A stretch of DNA of 64,000 nt from Bacteroidota bacterium. GTDB lineage: Bacteria > Bacteroidota > Ignavibacteria > OLB7. The DNA is taken from positions 1 through 64,000 of the forward strand of contig JAFDZV010000049.1 of the NCBI GenBank assembly GCA_018266795.1, written 5' to 3'. The notes under the pieces are model-generated. The model did no database searches. It saw only the letters and a list, made by a program, of their open reading frames with translations, and was not told the DNA's origin. A program made the translations under genes and the position numbers. Below, piece by piece: positions 1 through 9,787 of the stretch; the stretch's first letter is position 1, and every line of letters begins with the position of its first letter.

Positions 1-195
1 TCCTCGGCAGGCTGAGAGTGAAGGCGGGCCGGAAGGAGAACGCATGCAAGCCCCAACACCAGCATGCACATACAGGTTCCCGTGAGCTGGGTCAACAAGC
101 TCACCGATCTGTTCGGCCGAATGCATTGAGCGTATCGTATCATAACGGTCGCCATCACCATGCTTTCTGTACTGCCACTGTGAATGCGCCGGGGA

Positions 196-1077
196 TCATC
201 GATTCCGATTACGGGCATCCTCGATCGTGTATCCCTTGTACTTTCCAACCGGATGTCCATTGCCGTCGAGGAACTGCTCCAGCAGGGAATGCGAGAAGCG
301 ATCGGTCGAATAGTTGTAATCCACCGCCGTGAACTCCAGCTCCAGAGCCGTCATCGTACTTCCCGGTGTGGGAACGAACTGAAGCTTCTGGATCGTCTGA
401 CGCGCCGTGCTCAGGTATACCGTCACCGTCTCCATCTGCAACCGATCTCGTGCGCCCGGTCTGAGACGAAAGACCACCTTCCTGTCAGGACCGCCAGCGC
501 CACTGTTGAACGCACTGCATTCCACTACATCGGAGGTGGTAAGAACCGAGTCGCGCAGCACGGAAACGGCCGAGCCGCGCAGTTCACGGAAGCGCGCAAG
601 GTTGGAGAGTCCGATGTGAATGGATTTCCGTCCAGGCAGAACGGTAACCATTGTGGTTGCGTCCTGATAGACTTCCAATTCCGGACTGATCACACTGAGC
701 CTGTTATCCGAGGCCAGCAGCTCAACGTCGGACACGGTGTTGTGCGCCTTCCCCTTCCACACAGCCGTGGAGCGTACGGTGTACCTCATCCTGACAATGT
801 TGCCGGACGTATGTTCACCCGCCATGCGCTGGTAGATGCCGCGTACCATCTCCGCACAGCCTCCAGGCTGCGCGGCAGCAGGACGGGCGGTGACCGCTAT
901 CGCTGCCAACAACGTTGCGACCACAAACGCGGTACGGCGTCGGAAGGCGCTGAACGTGGCAACGGGTGCGGGCGCAGCGGGCGCAGGCTGAAGACCTGCG
1001 CCTACGGGAAATCCGTACCGACCGGCCAATGCGCGTGCGTACCGGGTGCGTATCGTATTTCGCTGTTCGAATCTCAT
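196..1077 (-). CDS. LolA-like periplasmic protein (putative)
   Basis: 293 aa. After a long basic/proline-rich N-terminal stretch (residues 1-46) a hydrophobic export segment runs from about 47 to 68 and ends in an AAAQ-like cleavage site. The mature part begins with a helix (CAEMVRGIYQRMAG) and continues as alternating beta strands (VRMRYTVRSTAVWKG, LSVISPELEVYQD, MVTVLPGRKSIHIG), a pattern resembling the LolA/LppX fold that binds lipid or lipoprotein. This is fold-level resemblance only. The ATG (1077-1075) overlaps the stop of the upstream gene as ATGA, so translational coupling is likely. No internal ATG precedes the hydrophobic segment, so the odd N-terminal extension appears real or the annotated start is wrong. 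Part of that extension is encoded by a small palindromic repeat (980-1002). It is the last gene of a five-gene minus-strand run and may help carry the large exported products. Confidence 0.6.
   Translation of the reverse strand: MRFEQRNTIRTRYARALAGRYGFPVGAGLQPAPAAPAPVATFSAFRRRTAFVVATLLAAIAVTARPAAAQPGGCAEMVRGIYQRMAGEHTSGNIVRMRYTVRSTAVWKGKAHNTVSDVELLASDNRLSVISPELEVYQDATTMVTVLPGRKSIHIGLSNLARFRELRGSAVSVLRDSVLTTSDVVECSAFNSGAGGPDRKVVFRLRPGARDRLQMETVTVYLSTARQTIQKLQFVPTPGSTMTALELEFTAVDYNYSTDRFSHSLLEQFLDGNGHPVGKYKGYTIEDARNRNR
980..1002. repeat. REP-like palindrome inside a coding region
   Basis: An 8-bp perfect inverted repeat (GGCGCAGG / CCTGCGCC) flanks a 7-nt loop. It lies in the 5' coding part of the LolA-like gene and encodes the peptide GAGLQPAP. 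Peptides of this VGAGLQPAP type are known by-products of interspersed palindromic repeats in several bacterial phyla. Only one copy was noticed in this window. Confidence 0.45.
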
Positions 1078-4067
1078 TGCTCGCTTCCTTTGGCGTCAGG
1101 TTCGGTCTCGGCGTCCTTCAGGGACTTGTACATCTGCCGCAGACCATCTTCATCGACACCGAGACGCTCCTTCATCAGGGCACGACGACGCTGCTGCAGA
1201 TCGGCGAGCTCCGCCTTCGCCTTCGTCCGCTCCTCCGTGTTCAACGAATCCATGTTCTGCGATGTGAGAGCCGTGATGCGCCGTTCCAACTCGCGCACCT
1301 CGATCAGATCCTTCAGCTTCTCCACGTCACCCAATCCCGCAGCGTGCAGACGATCGAGCTGCGCGGTGCTCAGCGCCGTGGTATCGATTGCAATCATGGC
1401 ACGCAACGAGTCCGGATCGAGCCGGCTCAGATCCGGCTTCCGGCCGCCGAGCAGACTCCAGTTCAGGCCGTCGGGTCCGGCATTCATATCGAAGAGACTG
1501 AAGTTCCCGCCCATCTTCTTTCGCCCATCCTCGCCGTCACCGCCCGCATCCCCCTCCGGATTACGCATTGCAGCCATGCCAAGCGCCGCGCCCCCACCGA
1601 GTTGCGTGCGCGATCCAGGTGTGCCATCGTAATTGGTCATGTCCGGTGTGTGGTACTGTGTCTCGGCAACGGTCTTGATGCCGCGCTCCGTCTCCCGCAG
1701 CGTCCGCACCAGCTTTCCCTCACCGTTGTACTGGTAGAAGGCACCGAAGTGCTGATCGTCGAACTGCGCCACCAGCCGCAGCGTTGCGGGATCGTAGGCA
1801 TAGCAGATCATCTCCGCATCGAACGGCTGGGCACGCACATCGTCAAGCCACACGTCATCCGTGCTGAGATTGTTGTTCACCGTCAGACTGATTACATCCC
1901 CGGTACTCGTGGCGGAGACATCACACACCTGCTCGAAGAGTGTCCATTCGCCCGTCTGAGCAATCTTTGTCATTGCTCCCGTGCTGGTGGCCGTGGAGAG
2001 GGCACCGGTAATCTTTACAGGAAGGTCGAGATCACTGTAGCTGGCATAGGTACGCTTTGCCCAGAAGCGCACCAGGACATTCTGCGTGCGCATCTGGTCC
2101 GTCACGGTAAGCTTCATGACCTCCTTGTCCGTGCTTCCTCCATGCGGAAGCGTCAGACACCACTGCCCTGAGTGTGCGAAGGTGTTCGCATCTCCCTTGC
2201 CATCCTCGAAACTCTCGTATCCCACGGATGTATAGCGTGCATTCTTGGCAACGAGCTTCGGCATCGTGTTCCTGTGCGCGAACCGCGCGGCGCTGTAGAT
2301 GCCCAGAATGTCCCGCTCCTCAAGCGGCTCGCCGAACGGTGAAAAGAGCGTCACGGTGCTGGCAAGCAACCATTTGGTCCCGGTGTTGGCATCCGGGTTG
2401 CGCCAGTCGAACAACCGGAAGGCGTTTGCCCTGGTTCCATCGTCATTGACAAAAACTCCAGCATCATCGTATACGCGCTCGCTGCTGTTGGAGAGCTTCC
2501 CGCCCGGCTTCGTCCCCGTCCGGTATGCATACGCTTCCATGGGGCGCCATGTCCCCTGCCCCAGTTCGTACACGTTGTTCGAAAAGTTGGGGACAGAGGG
2601 CAACACCCTGTTCTCGAGGAACTCGCTGGTGTCGTAGGGCCACGTGTTCCCGAAACGCTGGGCCGAGGCGGCAATGACGTTGGTCATCGTACGATAACCG
2701 GAAAGGAGCTTACAGAAATCCAGGCACGGGACCGTTTCATACTGCGTCGGATCCGTGGAGCCGACCGGCGTCGTGTAGATGGTCCCGGTCATCGCATCGA
2801 GCGCGAACTCATTGGCAAGATTGAAGGTGTAGTCGCAGTACGTTGCCGGGATATCCGGAAATCGCAATCGCATGATGCGATACTTCCCTGTTGTCGTGCC
2901 CAGGTGGTGGGCGGACTCCTCCTTCGCCTCGAAATAGAGATAGCCATCGGTATCGATGTTGAACTCGCACATCTTGTCCAGCTGCCACTGGGCATCCGAA
3001 CTGAAGAACGACCAGAGGTCGATGTTGTCCTGCGCCGGACTGGACGTGGCGAATTTCTTCCAGACATAGAACGGCGTCGAGTCTGCATCCGAAGGGTGAA
3101 TGCGTATCCAGAATGTGATGCGTACATACGCTGAATCCGGATCGGGTGCCAGTATTCCCGGGGAGCTTTGCACTCCACAGAACGTGGGGGGATACTGACG
3201 GATGCGTGCCTCGATCTCGACGGACTTCACCACACTGTCCAGATTTGCGAGCTGCTCCTTCCTGAAGATGACCTTCGCGTACGCCAGCTTGGCATGGCCG
3301 ATATCGCGCGTCAATCCGGTTTCGCGCTGAACAATGAACGGCAGATTATCCTCGCCGGGGAACATCGACGCGTCGACACGTGGGAAGATCGCGAGCCCCG
3401 AGAGAACCAGTTTCGCCAGCGTCGCATCCTGATCCACCGTGTAACTATTGTGATGGATGCTCCACTCCGCAACACGATCCCAGATCGAATCCCGCGTACG
3501 CTGCGCCACACTCCCACCGGAGATGTTGCTCAGCACATCCATGAAATACGCCTGCTGGAAATGGCCGGACACGAGGCAGGGACTTCCGCTGCCGATCACA
3601 TAGCCCGTAACGGGATCGCCGATGACATCGTTGAACGTCAATCCCCATGAACGCCGCAGCCATGCATCCTCCAGATCGCAGACCATGCGGTGGGAATTGA
3701 GAGGGATTTGCATCCTCCCGCCGGAAGGGCCCGTCACGATCCGCATGGTGACCGTTGGCGTCGTTCCGGGATTCAGGCCGAGCGTAATGATCGGGTCATC
3801 GCTGACCGTCAAGCATGAACCGAATACTCCGCGAAGGTTCAGGTTTCCGATGTCGGCGGAGTTCAGCACCTCCGGGCCGGTTGCTCCCGGGGCACGGAGC
3901 AGTCCCAGCTTCGTATTCAGTTTGGTGACAATGGTCGCACGCTCGGCATAGGTATCCTGAGCATACACCGAATGCAGACCGAGAGCCGGCACTACCAGCG
4001 CCAGCAGCAACAGTCTGAACGGACACATCCTCGATATCGGCGAGTTCATGTTCATATCCCGTATCAT
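1074..4067 (-). CDS. Large exported protein with RHS tail-like region
   Basis: About 997 aa from ATG 4067. In-frame ATGs at 4055, 4049 and 4028 are possible; all keep the signal peptide CPFRLLLLALVVPALG. Residues ~600-740 form a carbohydrate-binding-like beta-sandwich (FEDGKGDANTFAHSGQWCL, later DDVWLDDVRAQPFDA). This leads straight into MICYAYDPATLRLVAQ and FYQYNGEGKLVRTLRETERG, the D.V...P.DA-Y.YDP-YYY.G.G signature that precedes YD repeats in Bacteroidota RHS-type proteins. The C-terminal ~100 residues are charged and helical (coiled-coil-like: ELERRITALTSQNMDSL). There is no T9SS domain and no recognisable toxin domain. It follows the 1631-aa RHS-like gene by ~108 nt and overlaps the next gene by 4 nt. 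It probably supplies the missing C-terminal half of that RHS-like protein as a separate polypeptide. Function unknown. Confidence 0.75.
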   Translation of the reverse strand: MIRDMNMNSPISRMCPFRLLLLALVVPALGLHSVYAQDTYAERATIVTKLNTKLGLLRAPGATGPEVLNSADIGNLNLRGVFGSCLTVSDDPIITLGLNPGTTPTVTMRIVTGPSGGRMQIPLNSHRMVCDLEDAWLRRSWGLTFNDVIGDPVTGYVIGSGSPCLVSGHFQQAYFMDVLSNISGGSVAQRTRDSIWDRVAEWSIHHNSYTVDQDATLAKLVLSGLAIFPRVDASMFPGEDNLPFIVQRETGLTRDIGHAKLAYAKVIFRKEQLANLDSVVKSVEIEARIRQYPPTFCGVQSSPGILAPDPDSAYVRITFWIRIHPSDADSTPFYVWKKFATSSPAQDNIDLWSFFSSDAQWQLDKMCEFNIDTDGYLYFEAKEESAHHLGTTTGKYRIMRLRFPDIPATYCDYTFNLANEFALDAMTGTIYTTPVGSTDPTQYETVPCLDFCKLLSGYRTMTNVIAASAQRFGNTWPYDTSEFLENRVLPSVPNFSNNVYELGQGTWRPMEAYAYRTGTKPGGKLSNSSERVYDDAGVFVNDDGTRANAFRLFDWRNPDANTGTKWLLASTVTLFSPFGEPLEERDILGIYSAARFAHRNTMPKLVAKNARYTSVGYESFEDGKGDANTFAHSGQWCLTLPHGGSTDKEVMKLTVTDQMRTQNVLVRFWAKRTYASYSDLDLPVKITGALSTATSTGAMTKIAQTGEWTLFEQVCDVSATSTGDVISLTVNNNLSTDDVWLDDVRAQPFDAEMICYAYDPATLRLVAQFDDQHFGAFYQYNGEGKLVRTLRETERGIKTVAETQYHTPDMTNYDGTPGSRTQLGGGAALGMAAMRNPEGDAGGDGEDGRKKMGGNFSLFDMNAGPDGLNWSLLGGRKPDLSRLDPDSLRAMIAIDTTALSTAQLDRLHAAGLGDVEKLKDLIEVRELERRITALTSQNMDSLNTEERTKAKAELADLQQRRRALMKERLGVDEDGLRQMYKSLKDAETEPDAKGSEQ

Positions 4068-4175
4068 GCTCTTCGTTTCATTCTCTGCCAGGCACATGGC
4101 ATCTGCAGTGCCATGCAACCGGAATGCTGGAACCGGTCGAACGCGGGCAGTAACCTGCAACTGCAACCGAAGACC

Positions 4176-7100
4176 TCATGGAAGCGGATGATCCACGGTA
4201 AGAGGGATCGTGCCGCCGTATGTGGTCACGGCGCCGGCATCCAGACCAACCTGATTTGTCCGCGCACTGCGGATCAGTTCCACCTTGCCAACGCTTACCA
4301 GCGCCTCAGTGTTAACATTGCTGATGTAGGTGGGGAGCAACTGCACCTGATTACCCGCCACTGCGCCCACGTAGTACGTACCCAGGTAGCTCGCCGGGTT
4401 ATCCGTTCCCAACACCCGCACAAGGTCACCGGGAACCAGTTGCGCAATACTGTTGGCCACAACGCCCATGCCGGTAAACCGGAAATTCAGCACGTGCCGT
4501 TCGCCGCCGACGCCGGCAGCGTAACGCTTTTCAATTGCAAGGCCGTTGTTGCTGGTGATAACAAGCCCTTCACGTTCGGCTAGCTGCCCGAGATCCGAAT
4601 ACTGCTGCGATGCGGGAATGGTGGCAGCGTAGTAGTACCCCTGATGCGCGGTGGAACTCGAGCCAACTGTCAGGTTGTTATAACCATCACTGGTTCGAAC
4701 CAACACAGGGCGTCCGGATTCGGGATCAAATCCGATGTTCTCGCTCAGATGCGAGACGCCGTCGCGCACGGTGAGCGTGGATTTCACGATTGCCGGATAA
4801 CGGATGATCTTGGTAGTTACATGCGTCTGCAGCAACTCCTCGGTGATATCCAGGTCCGGAAACGCGGAGGGAATAATGATGGGAATGAAGGCGAATACGA
4901 TATCCACATCGCCCGCCAGCCCTCCCGCAAATGTCTGATCGTCCACACGCCGCTGCTCCATCACCACCTCCTCCTCACGCCCCAGATATTCCAACGATGG
5001 AGTAGTGCCGAAGCGATGAACCACGGGGATCTTTTCTCCCGGCTGGAAATACGTGAACACCTGCTGCGTTATCAGGGTGTTGCTGGAAGAGCCGCCGAAC
5101 GGATCGCCGCCATATTCAGAGAGGCTCTTCAGCTGCCCGTGCATGCTGTTCTGCACGAACCGGTATCCCTGCGCCCGCGCCATGTCGTAGTGACGGAATG
5201 TTGCGGCACCGTTGGTGAAGATTACCGGTATATCGTTTTTGACAAGCGCGGTATTCATCACGGAAGAATTGCTCTCACCCTCTTCGGCATATGTACCGTC
5301 GAACGGATAATCGCGTGCGGTGTAGAACTCGCGCACCGAATATCCGGTCGTGGTTTTTCCGGTATGGATGTTCCGTGCTACCACGCGGGCGTACCCAATG
5401 CTCGGCGCAGGCAGGATCGATTCGCCCGACGGCGACTCGAACTGATCCTTGTCGTCGCCAGAGAGAATCCGGTTCAGCCAGCTCTGGTCATCACGCTTCT
5501 TGAAGTACGTGATAAGCGGATTCTCCTCGCGACCCGATGGAGGTTCGTTCGTTGCCACGCCGCTGCTGGTGCCGTCGGGCATCTTGTAGGAGTAATCGGT
5601 TCCGTACAGAGCGGCGGATCCGTTGTCGCCGGTGATCCCTTTGTCGTACATCAGCAGCCGCTTCACACGTACGCCCCCTCCCTTCTTGTCGCGTCCGAGA
5701 GGAATGCGGATATAGGAGTGATCCAGGTTGATCGAATTGCAGGAGGTGGAGCGCGTGAACACCGGCAGCGGGAACTTCCCGACGAGGTTCCATACCAGAT
5801 CCCAACCATCCTGGTCGTTGTAGCTGGCCTCAGGGCTCAGCCTGTCGCAGACCCCGTGCTCGTCGAGATTGCCGGCACGGTTGGCCGCCACGAAATTGCA
5901 GGCAGCATCGGCGGGGTGGTCATATCCGCTTGCGATGTTGTCCGAAGTGTTGAAGGCCGGCAACTCCAGATCCAGATCGGCATCGCCGCCGCTGCCGGCG
6001 TTCGCGCTGATTACCTTGGTATATCCGGTAATGAACTCCGATGTGCAGTTGGTCAGGTTGGGTTGGCTTCCCGTGAGTGCGTACAGGAACTTGAAATAGA
6101 ATCGCTCCGACTCCGGATCGGCAATCATGCGCCGAACCGCCTTCCGCACCTCGATCGCTTCCGCGGTGGAAAGCCCGAGGAGGTTCAGGTTGACATGGAC
6201 GTGGGCGCTCTTCCCGTTATAGACCGGGTCGCCCTCCATCGCTCCAAGCTTTGCCATCACCATCACGGGACGATTCTGTACCGTGTGATAATCCTTCTCC
6301 TCGTACTGGATGTGAATCTCGCCACCGGAGGGAAGCTGGATCCATTTCAACTGCCAGGCTGCAGGATCGTACTGCGCCGGCGGGTTCTGTTCCGTCCACG
6401 CCTCGAAATTCTGCGCGCGCGTCACCCCCTGGTACCGGTAATTCCCCCAGCAGTCCAGATCGAACGGCGAGTAGGCTGGATTCTCCACCCATGATTTGCC
6501 GTCACGGAACGCGATGATGTCGTGATATTTGGTCTGTACCGCCGAAGGAAGCGCACTGAAGTGGCTGCTGGTCTGATAGTCGTAGTTGAACACGTACGGG
6601 CTGGTGCGTGCGTTCACCGCCCCTTCGTATTCGAAGAAGACACGCCGCAGTGTAAGATGCCCGTTGCGATAGTGCTGGCCACTTGGATGCGAATCCGGAT
6701 TGATCGCATCCAGCGGATTTTCCTCCGCGTTCGGCAGATGCGGGCAGAGCGAATAATCGTACTCGAAATGCGTCACGGAAAGCTTCTTGCCGATTGTGCC
6801 GTCGGCATTCTTGGCATAGAGCTCTATGCGATCCAGCTTCTGGAGCTTGTTGTGGCCGGGGTCGACTCCGGTTGCATAATCGTGCGCGGTGGCATTGGCC
6901 TCGTCGAGGTCCGCCCCGTAACCATCCTTGCGCGGGCTGGTCACGAAGATCGCGATATGCGTCTTGGTCTCGATCGAGCTGAGGTAATACAGCTCCTTCT
7001 CCCCATAGGCAACCGTACCGATATCATCTTTCGGGTCGGAAAGGGAGTTCCGCTTGTATACCATGCCGTAGTAGGGAATGCGCCACTTGTACCAGTCCGT

Positions 7101-9071
7101 GCTCTCGTTCCCGGACTTGATATTACTTCCGGCAGCGCGCGCATAGTTGAACTTCGTCCAGCCGCCGAGGTCGTCGGCAGTCGGGCCATCGTTGGTACGG
7201 TCCACATAGTCCGGCGTGGTGATCTGTGTCAGCAGATAGCTTGCGGCATACGGACTCGACCGTCGCTCCCCCGTCTTGTAGCCATCGTCATCCTTCGTTC
7301 GCGGAGAGAACACGAGATAGCCGTCACTGGAGTTGACACCGCCAACGATGTAGTTCATGTCGCACTCGTTGCGGCTGTAGACTGGAAGCCCGTATACATA
7401 TCGCTGCCCGTCCGGGCGAACGATTGCGTACTCGCCGATGCCGTCCTGAATGCCGGCATCGTTGAAGTCCACGAAGCGCCTGGAGGAATCCCCCTTGTTG
7501 TACGACTTGAAGAACGATGGCCCGCCGGTGAAGTAGCATTCATACAGCGGCTGCTCCCGCATCTGGCGAATGGTGGAATAACCGATGTAGGACGATCGCC
7601 CGCTCCGCTGCCCGCCGTTGATCTGCGGCATGATGTTGGAGTTGACGGTGTAGGGCCGGCCGGCACTGGCGGCGACGGCGGCATCGTTCTGGCTGCTGGC
7701 CACATTGCCACCGAGATCATTCGTGAAGCGGCAGAACACAGCGTCGTTTCCCTGATCGGCAGGGTTGAAATGATACCCCTGGTCTCCGGCGGTCCAGGCT
7801 CCCATGGTGAGCGTATGCGACGACAGGCTCACGGTTGCTCCGATGCCCACGTCTGCGCCGGCATGGAGATCCACCCCCAGTTGGGCGATGCCGTTGTTGG
7901 ACTCGCGCGAGGCAGGACGGAACTGCCCCACACCGCGATTGTACAACCGGAATCCGCCGCCGATCCCCTCGCCGGAAACCATGAACTGATCTGCGTTCGC
8001 AAACGGAATGCCCAGCACGCGATCACGCTTGTTGAAGGCTTCCTCCTTCTCCACGTAATAATCCATCGCGTCACCTCCGCCGGTGATGTTGCCGGAGTAC
8101 ATGTAGCCGTACGCGTTTACATCCTCGTCCTTGTTTTTCTGCCACCCGAAACTTCCCTTGAATCCGGTCTTGAGGCCCACGGGCAGTCCCGGGTCCACAT
8201 TGAACGCAACGTTGTATTGATACGTGGCGCCGGAATATTCCGGGAAGTAGGCGGGCATCACATGCTCTGCAGCGAGGTACAGGCCATAGGTTGCGGCGCC
8301 GGTTGTGCCGTGATCGAACCCCGAACCGAACTCGGCAACGTCATTCGCGTGCCGGGAAGTCAAATAGGCGTTGTAAACATCGATGCCGTCCTGGCTCATG
8401 CCTGCAGCTTCCGGCATCTCCGGAGAAAGGAGATCTGGCCGGGTTGTAAGGTCGTACACCTTCCGAAGCGCGGCGGCAGGATTAATCGACACGGACCAGC
8501 TCCCATCACCGTTGGTGACGCTGTATCCAAGGTCAAGGATACCCATCGCATCGATGTTGAATCCGGCAGTGAGCTTGTAGCCCGAGTAATTGTTGTAGCT
8601 CTTGCTGAGATTCACGCCCACGCCGAGATCCTTGCTGAACACCTCCGCATTGGCCGTGGCCCCGACGGACACGGTCCAGTTCATCGGAGTGTGGTTATAG
8701 TGATGAATCTGCTGTCCCTTGTAATCGTCAGGAAATCCGTGCCGGTTACGCAGGATGGCGCCAGGATTCAGAGTCCATCCTTTCCCAACCCAGGAGGCTT
8801 GTTCCTCACCCCCTTCACCGGAGTGATAGGAAAGCGAAAGCGCATATCCTCCGCCATTCGGTCCCGGAATATTGAGCACCGGAAGATTGTAGCTGAAATC
8901 ACCCGTGAACTCGTTCACCATGTCCGTGGTGGTTACCGGCTCGAACTTGGAGAACTCCGGCTGGGTTGGTCCGCCGGTGAGCGCAATTGCCGCAACCGGC
9001 CCGATGGCCTGCGCCGCCATCGAGAGGATCACGAGGCATGCAACCTTGCGTTTGATGGAGATGCCGATCAT
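4176..9071 (-). CDS. Giant exported RHS-type (SpvB/RHS-like) protein
   Basis: 1631 aa from ATG 9071. This start puts the signal peptide (KRKVACLVILSMAAQAIG) at the N-terminus; the frame is open further upstream but that extension has no export signal at its front. Just after the signal comes TTTDMVNEFTGDFSYNLPV, then PGPNGGGYALSLSYHSG and ASWVGKGWTLNPGAILR. This N-terminal signature of the large Bacteroidota RHS/SpvB-like surface proteins normally precedes beta-rich shell domains. The rest is a long beta-rich sequence (for example GYLVFSPRTKDDDGYK, WLNRILSGDDKDQFE) without YD repeats. The C-terminus (IPLTVDHPLP) lacks a T9SS sorting domain and an RHS core cleavage motif. The gene sits between a lipoprotein and the RHS tail-like gene, all on the minus strand. 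Assembly with its downstream partner is inference. Confidence 0.8.
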   Translation of the reverse strand: MIGISIKRKVACLVILSMAAQAIGPVAAIALTGGPTQPEFSKFEPVTTTDMVNEFTGDFSYNLPVLNIPGPNGGGYALSLSYHSGEGGEEQASWVGKGWTLNPGAILRNRHGFPDDYKGQQIHHYNHTPMNWTVSVGATANAEVFSKDLGVGVNLSKSYNNYSGYKLTAGFNIDAMGILDLGYSVTNGDGSWSVSINPAAALRKVYDLTTRPDLLSPEMPEAAGMSQDGIDVYNAYLTSRHANDVAEFGSGFDHGTTGAATYGLYLAAEHVMPAYFPEYSGATYQYNVAFNVDPGLPVGLKTGFKGSFGWQKNKDEDVNAYGYMYSGNITGGGDAMDYYVEKEEAFNKRDRVLGIPFANADQFMVSGEGIGGGFRLYNRGVGQFRPASRESNNGIAQLGVDLHAGADVGIGATVSLSSHTLTMGAWTAGDQGYHFNPADQGNDAVFCRFTNDLGGNVASSQNDAAVAASAGRPYTVNSNIMPQINGGQRSGRSSYIGYSTIRQMREQPLYECYFTGGPSFFKSYNKGDSSRRFVDFNDAGIQDGIGEYAIVRPDGQRYVYGLPVYSRNECDMNYIVGGVNSSDGYLVFSPRTKDDDGYKTGERRSSPYAASYLLTQITTPDYVDRTNDGPTADDLGGWTKFNYARAAGSNIKSGNESTDWYKWRIPYYGMVYKRNSLSDPKDDIGTVAYGEKELYYLSSIETKTHIAIFVTSPRKDGYGADLDEANATAHDYATGVDPGHNKLQKLDRIELYAKNADGTIGKKLSVTHFEYDYSLCPHLPNAEENPLDAINPDSHPSGQHYRNGHLTLRRVFFEYEGAVNARTSPYVFNYDYQTSSHFSALPSAVQTKYHDIIAFRDGKSWVENPAYSPFDLDCWGNYRYQGVTRAQNFEAWTEQNPPAQYDPAAWQLKWIQLPSGGEIHIQYEEKDYHTVQNRPVMVMAKLGAMEGDPVYNGKSAHVHVNLNLLGLSTAEAIEVRKAVRRMIADPESERFYFKFLYALTGSQPNLTNCTSEFITGYTKVISANAGSGGDADLDLELPAFNTSDNIASGYDHPADAACNFVAANRAGNLDEHGVCDRLSPEASYNDQDGWDLVWNLVGKFPLPVFTRSTSCNSINLDHSYIRIPLGRDKKGGGVRVKRLLMYDKGITGDNGSAALYGTDYSYKMPDGTSSGVATNEPPSGREENPLITYFKKRDDQSWLNRILSGDDKDQFESPSGESILPAPSIGYARVVARNIHTGKTTTGYSVREFYTARDYPFDGTYAEEGESNSSVMNTALVKNDIPVIFTNGAATFRHYDMARAQGYRFVQNSMHGQLKSLSEYGGDPFGGSSSNTLITQQVFTYFQPGEKIPVVHRFGTTPSLEYLGREEEVVMEQRRVDDQTFAGGLAGDVDIVFAFIPIIIPSAFPDLDITEELLQTHVTTKIIRYPAIVKSTLTVRDGVSHLSENIGFDPESGRPVLVRTSDGYNNLTVGSSSTAHQGYYYAATIPASQQYSDLGQLAEREGLVITSNNGLAIEKRYAAGVGGERHVLNFRFTGMGVVANSIAQLVPGDLVRVLGTDNPASYLGTYYVGAVAGNQVQLLPTYISNVNTEALVSVGKVELIRSARTNQVGLDAGAVTTYGGTIPLTVDHPLP

Positions 9072-9166
9072 ATGCACCACGGTGGAATAGTGTTGTTTGA
9101 GTTTCCGAGATTTGGCGCTGCAATGCCTGCAGGCAAACAGGTGCAATCCGGTCTTGATTGGAACTT

Positions 9167-9787
9167 TCAGATGTCGAGATGAAGCCGCCTGTCGATATCC
9201 TCGCCTCGGAATTGGAAGTGGGAGATTCCGCATCCGAACAGCGGATCATCGAACGCGACATCCAGATTGCGAGCCTTCACCAGCCGGTGCGGATCGGACT
9301 CGTCCACGTAGATCGCCGTAATGTTGATGTGCCCGCTCATGCCGGCATCGTTGTCCAGAGCCGTAACCACCGGCCGGTAGGTACACCCGTCGGCACGCAG
9401 TTCCAGATGTTCCTTCAACTGCTCGTTCAGCGCCACCCCCTCCTGCATTATTGCCGATGGGTCGTCGGACGTCGTGTGCCCGGCGCTCGCGGTGTCCCGC
9501 GAGATGCTGAGGAGCACGGCAACGGTATTTGCGCTCTGATTTTCTGCGCCGCCGCCGGCATGCTCACCATCGTTCCGCACTTCCTGATAGGTGCGGAAAT
9601 CGGACGGGAGATATGTCAGCGAGATGCGTAGCCCACGCACCACATGTGTCTGCACCAGCCCGTGCGCGGGATCGCCCAGCCAGCGCATGTATTCCGGATA
9701 GCTGCCGGTATGCGAGCGCGAACACCCCGCAAGCCCGAGAATTCCTGCAAAGGCTGCAATGAGTACTATGGAGTTACCTGCCTGCAT
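9167..9787 (-). CDS. Lipoprotein associated with the RHS-like genes
   Basis: 206 aa. Residues 1-21 form a type II signal peptide with lipobox LAGC (Cys22), so the product is predicted to be lipid-anchored. The mature protein has no domain I recognise. It contains RGLRISLTYLPSDFRTYQEV near the N-terminus and a beta-rich end (FDDPLFGCGISHFQFRGEDI). The start overlaps the end of the OmpH-like gene by 14 nt and the gene ends ~95 nt before the RHS-like ATG, consistent with one operon. A role as outer-membrane partner or anchor for the RHS-like product is inferred from position only. Confidence 0.75.
   Translation of the reverse strand: MQAGNSIVLIAAFAGILGLAGCSRSHTGSYPEYMRWLGDPAHGLVQTHVVRGLRISLTYLPSDFRTYQEVRNDGEHAGGGAENQSANTVAVLLSISRDTASAGHTTSDDPSAIMQEGVALNEQLKEHLELRADGCTYRPVVTALDNDAGMSGHINITAIYVDESDPHRLVKARNLDVAFDDPLFGCGISHFQFRGEDIDRRLHLDI

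Noticed and set aside
6522-9182. 886-codon plus-strand frame opposite the RHS-like gene
   Set aside because: No export signal or domain; it mirrors the third-position bias of the minus-strand gene.
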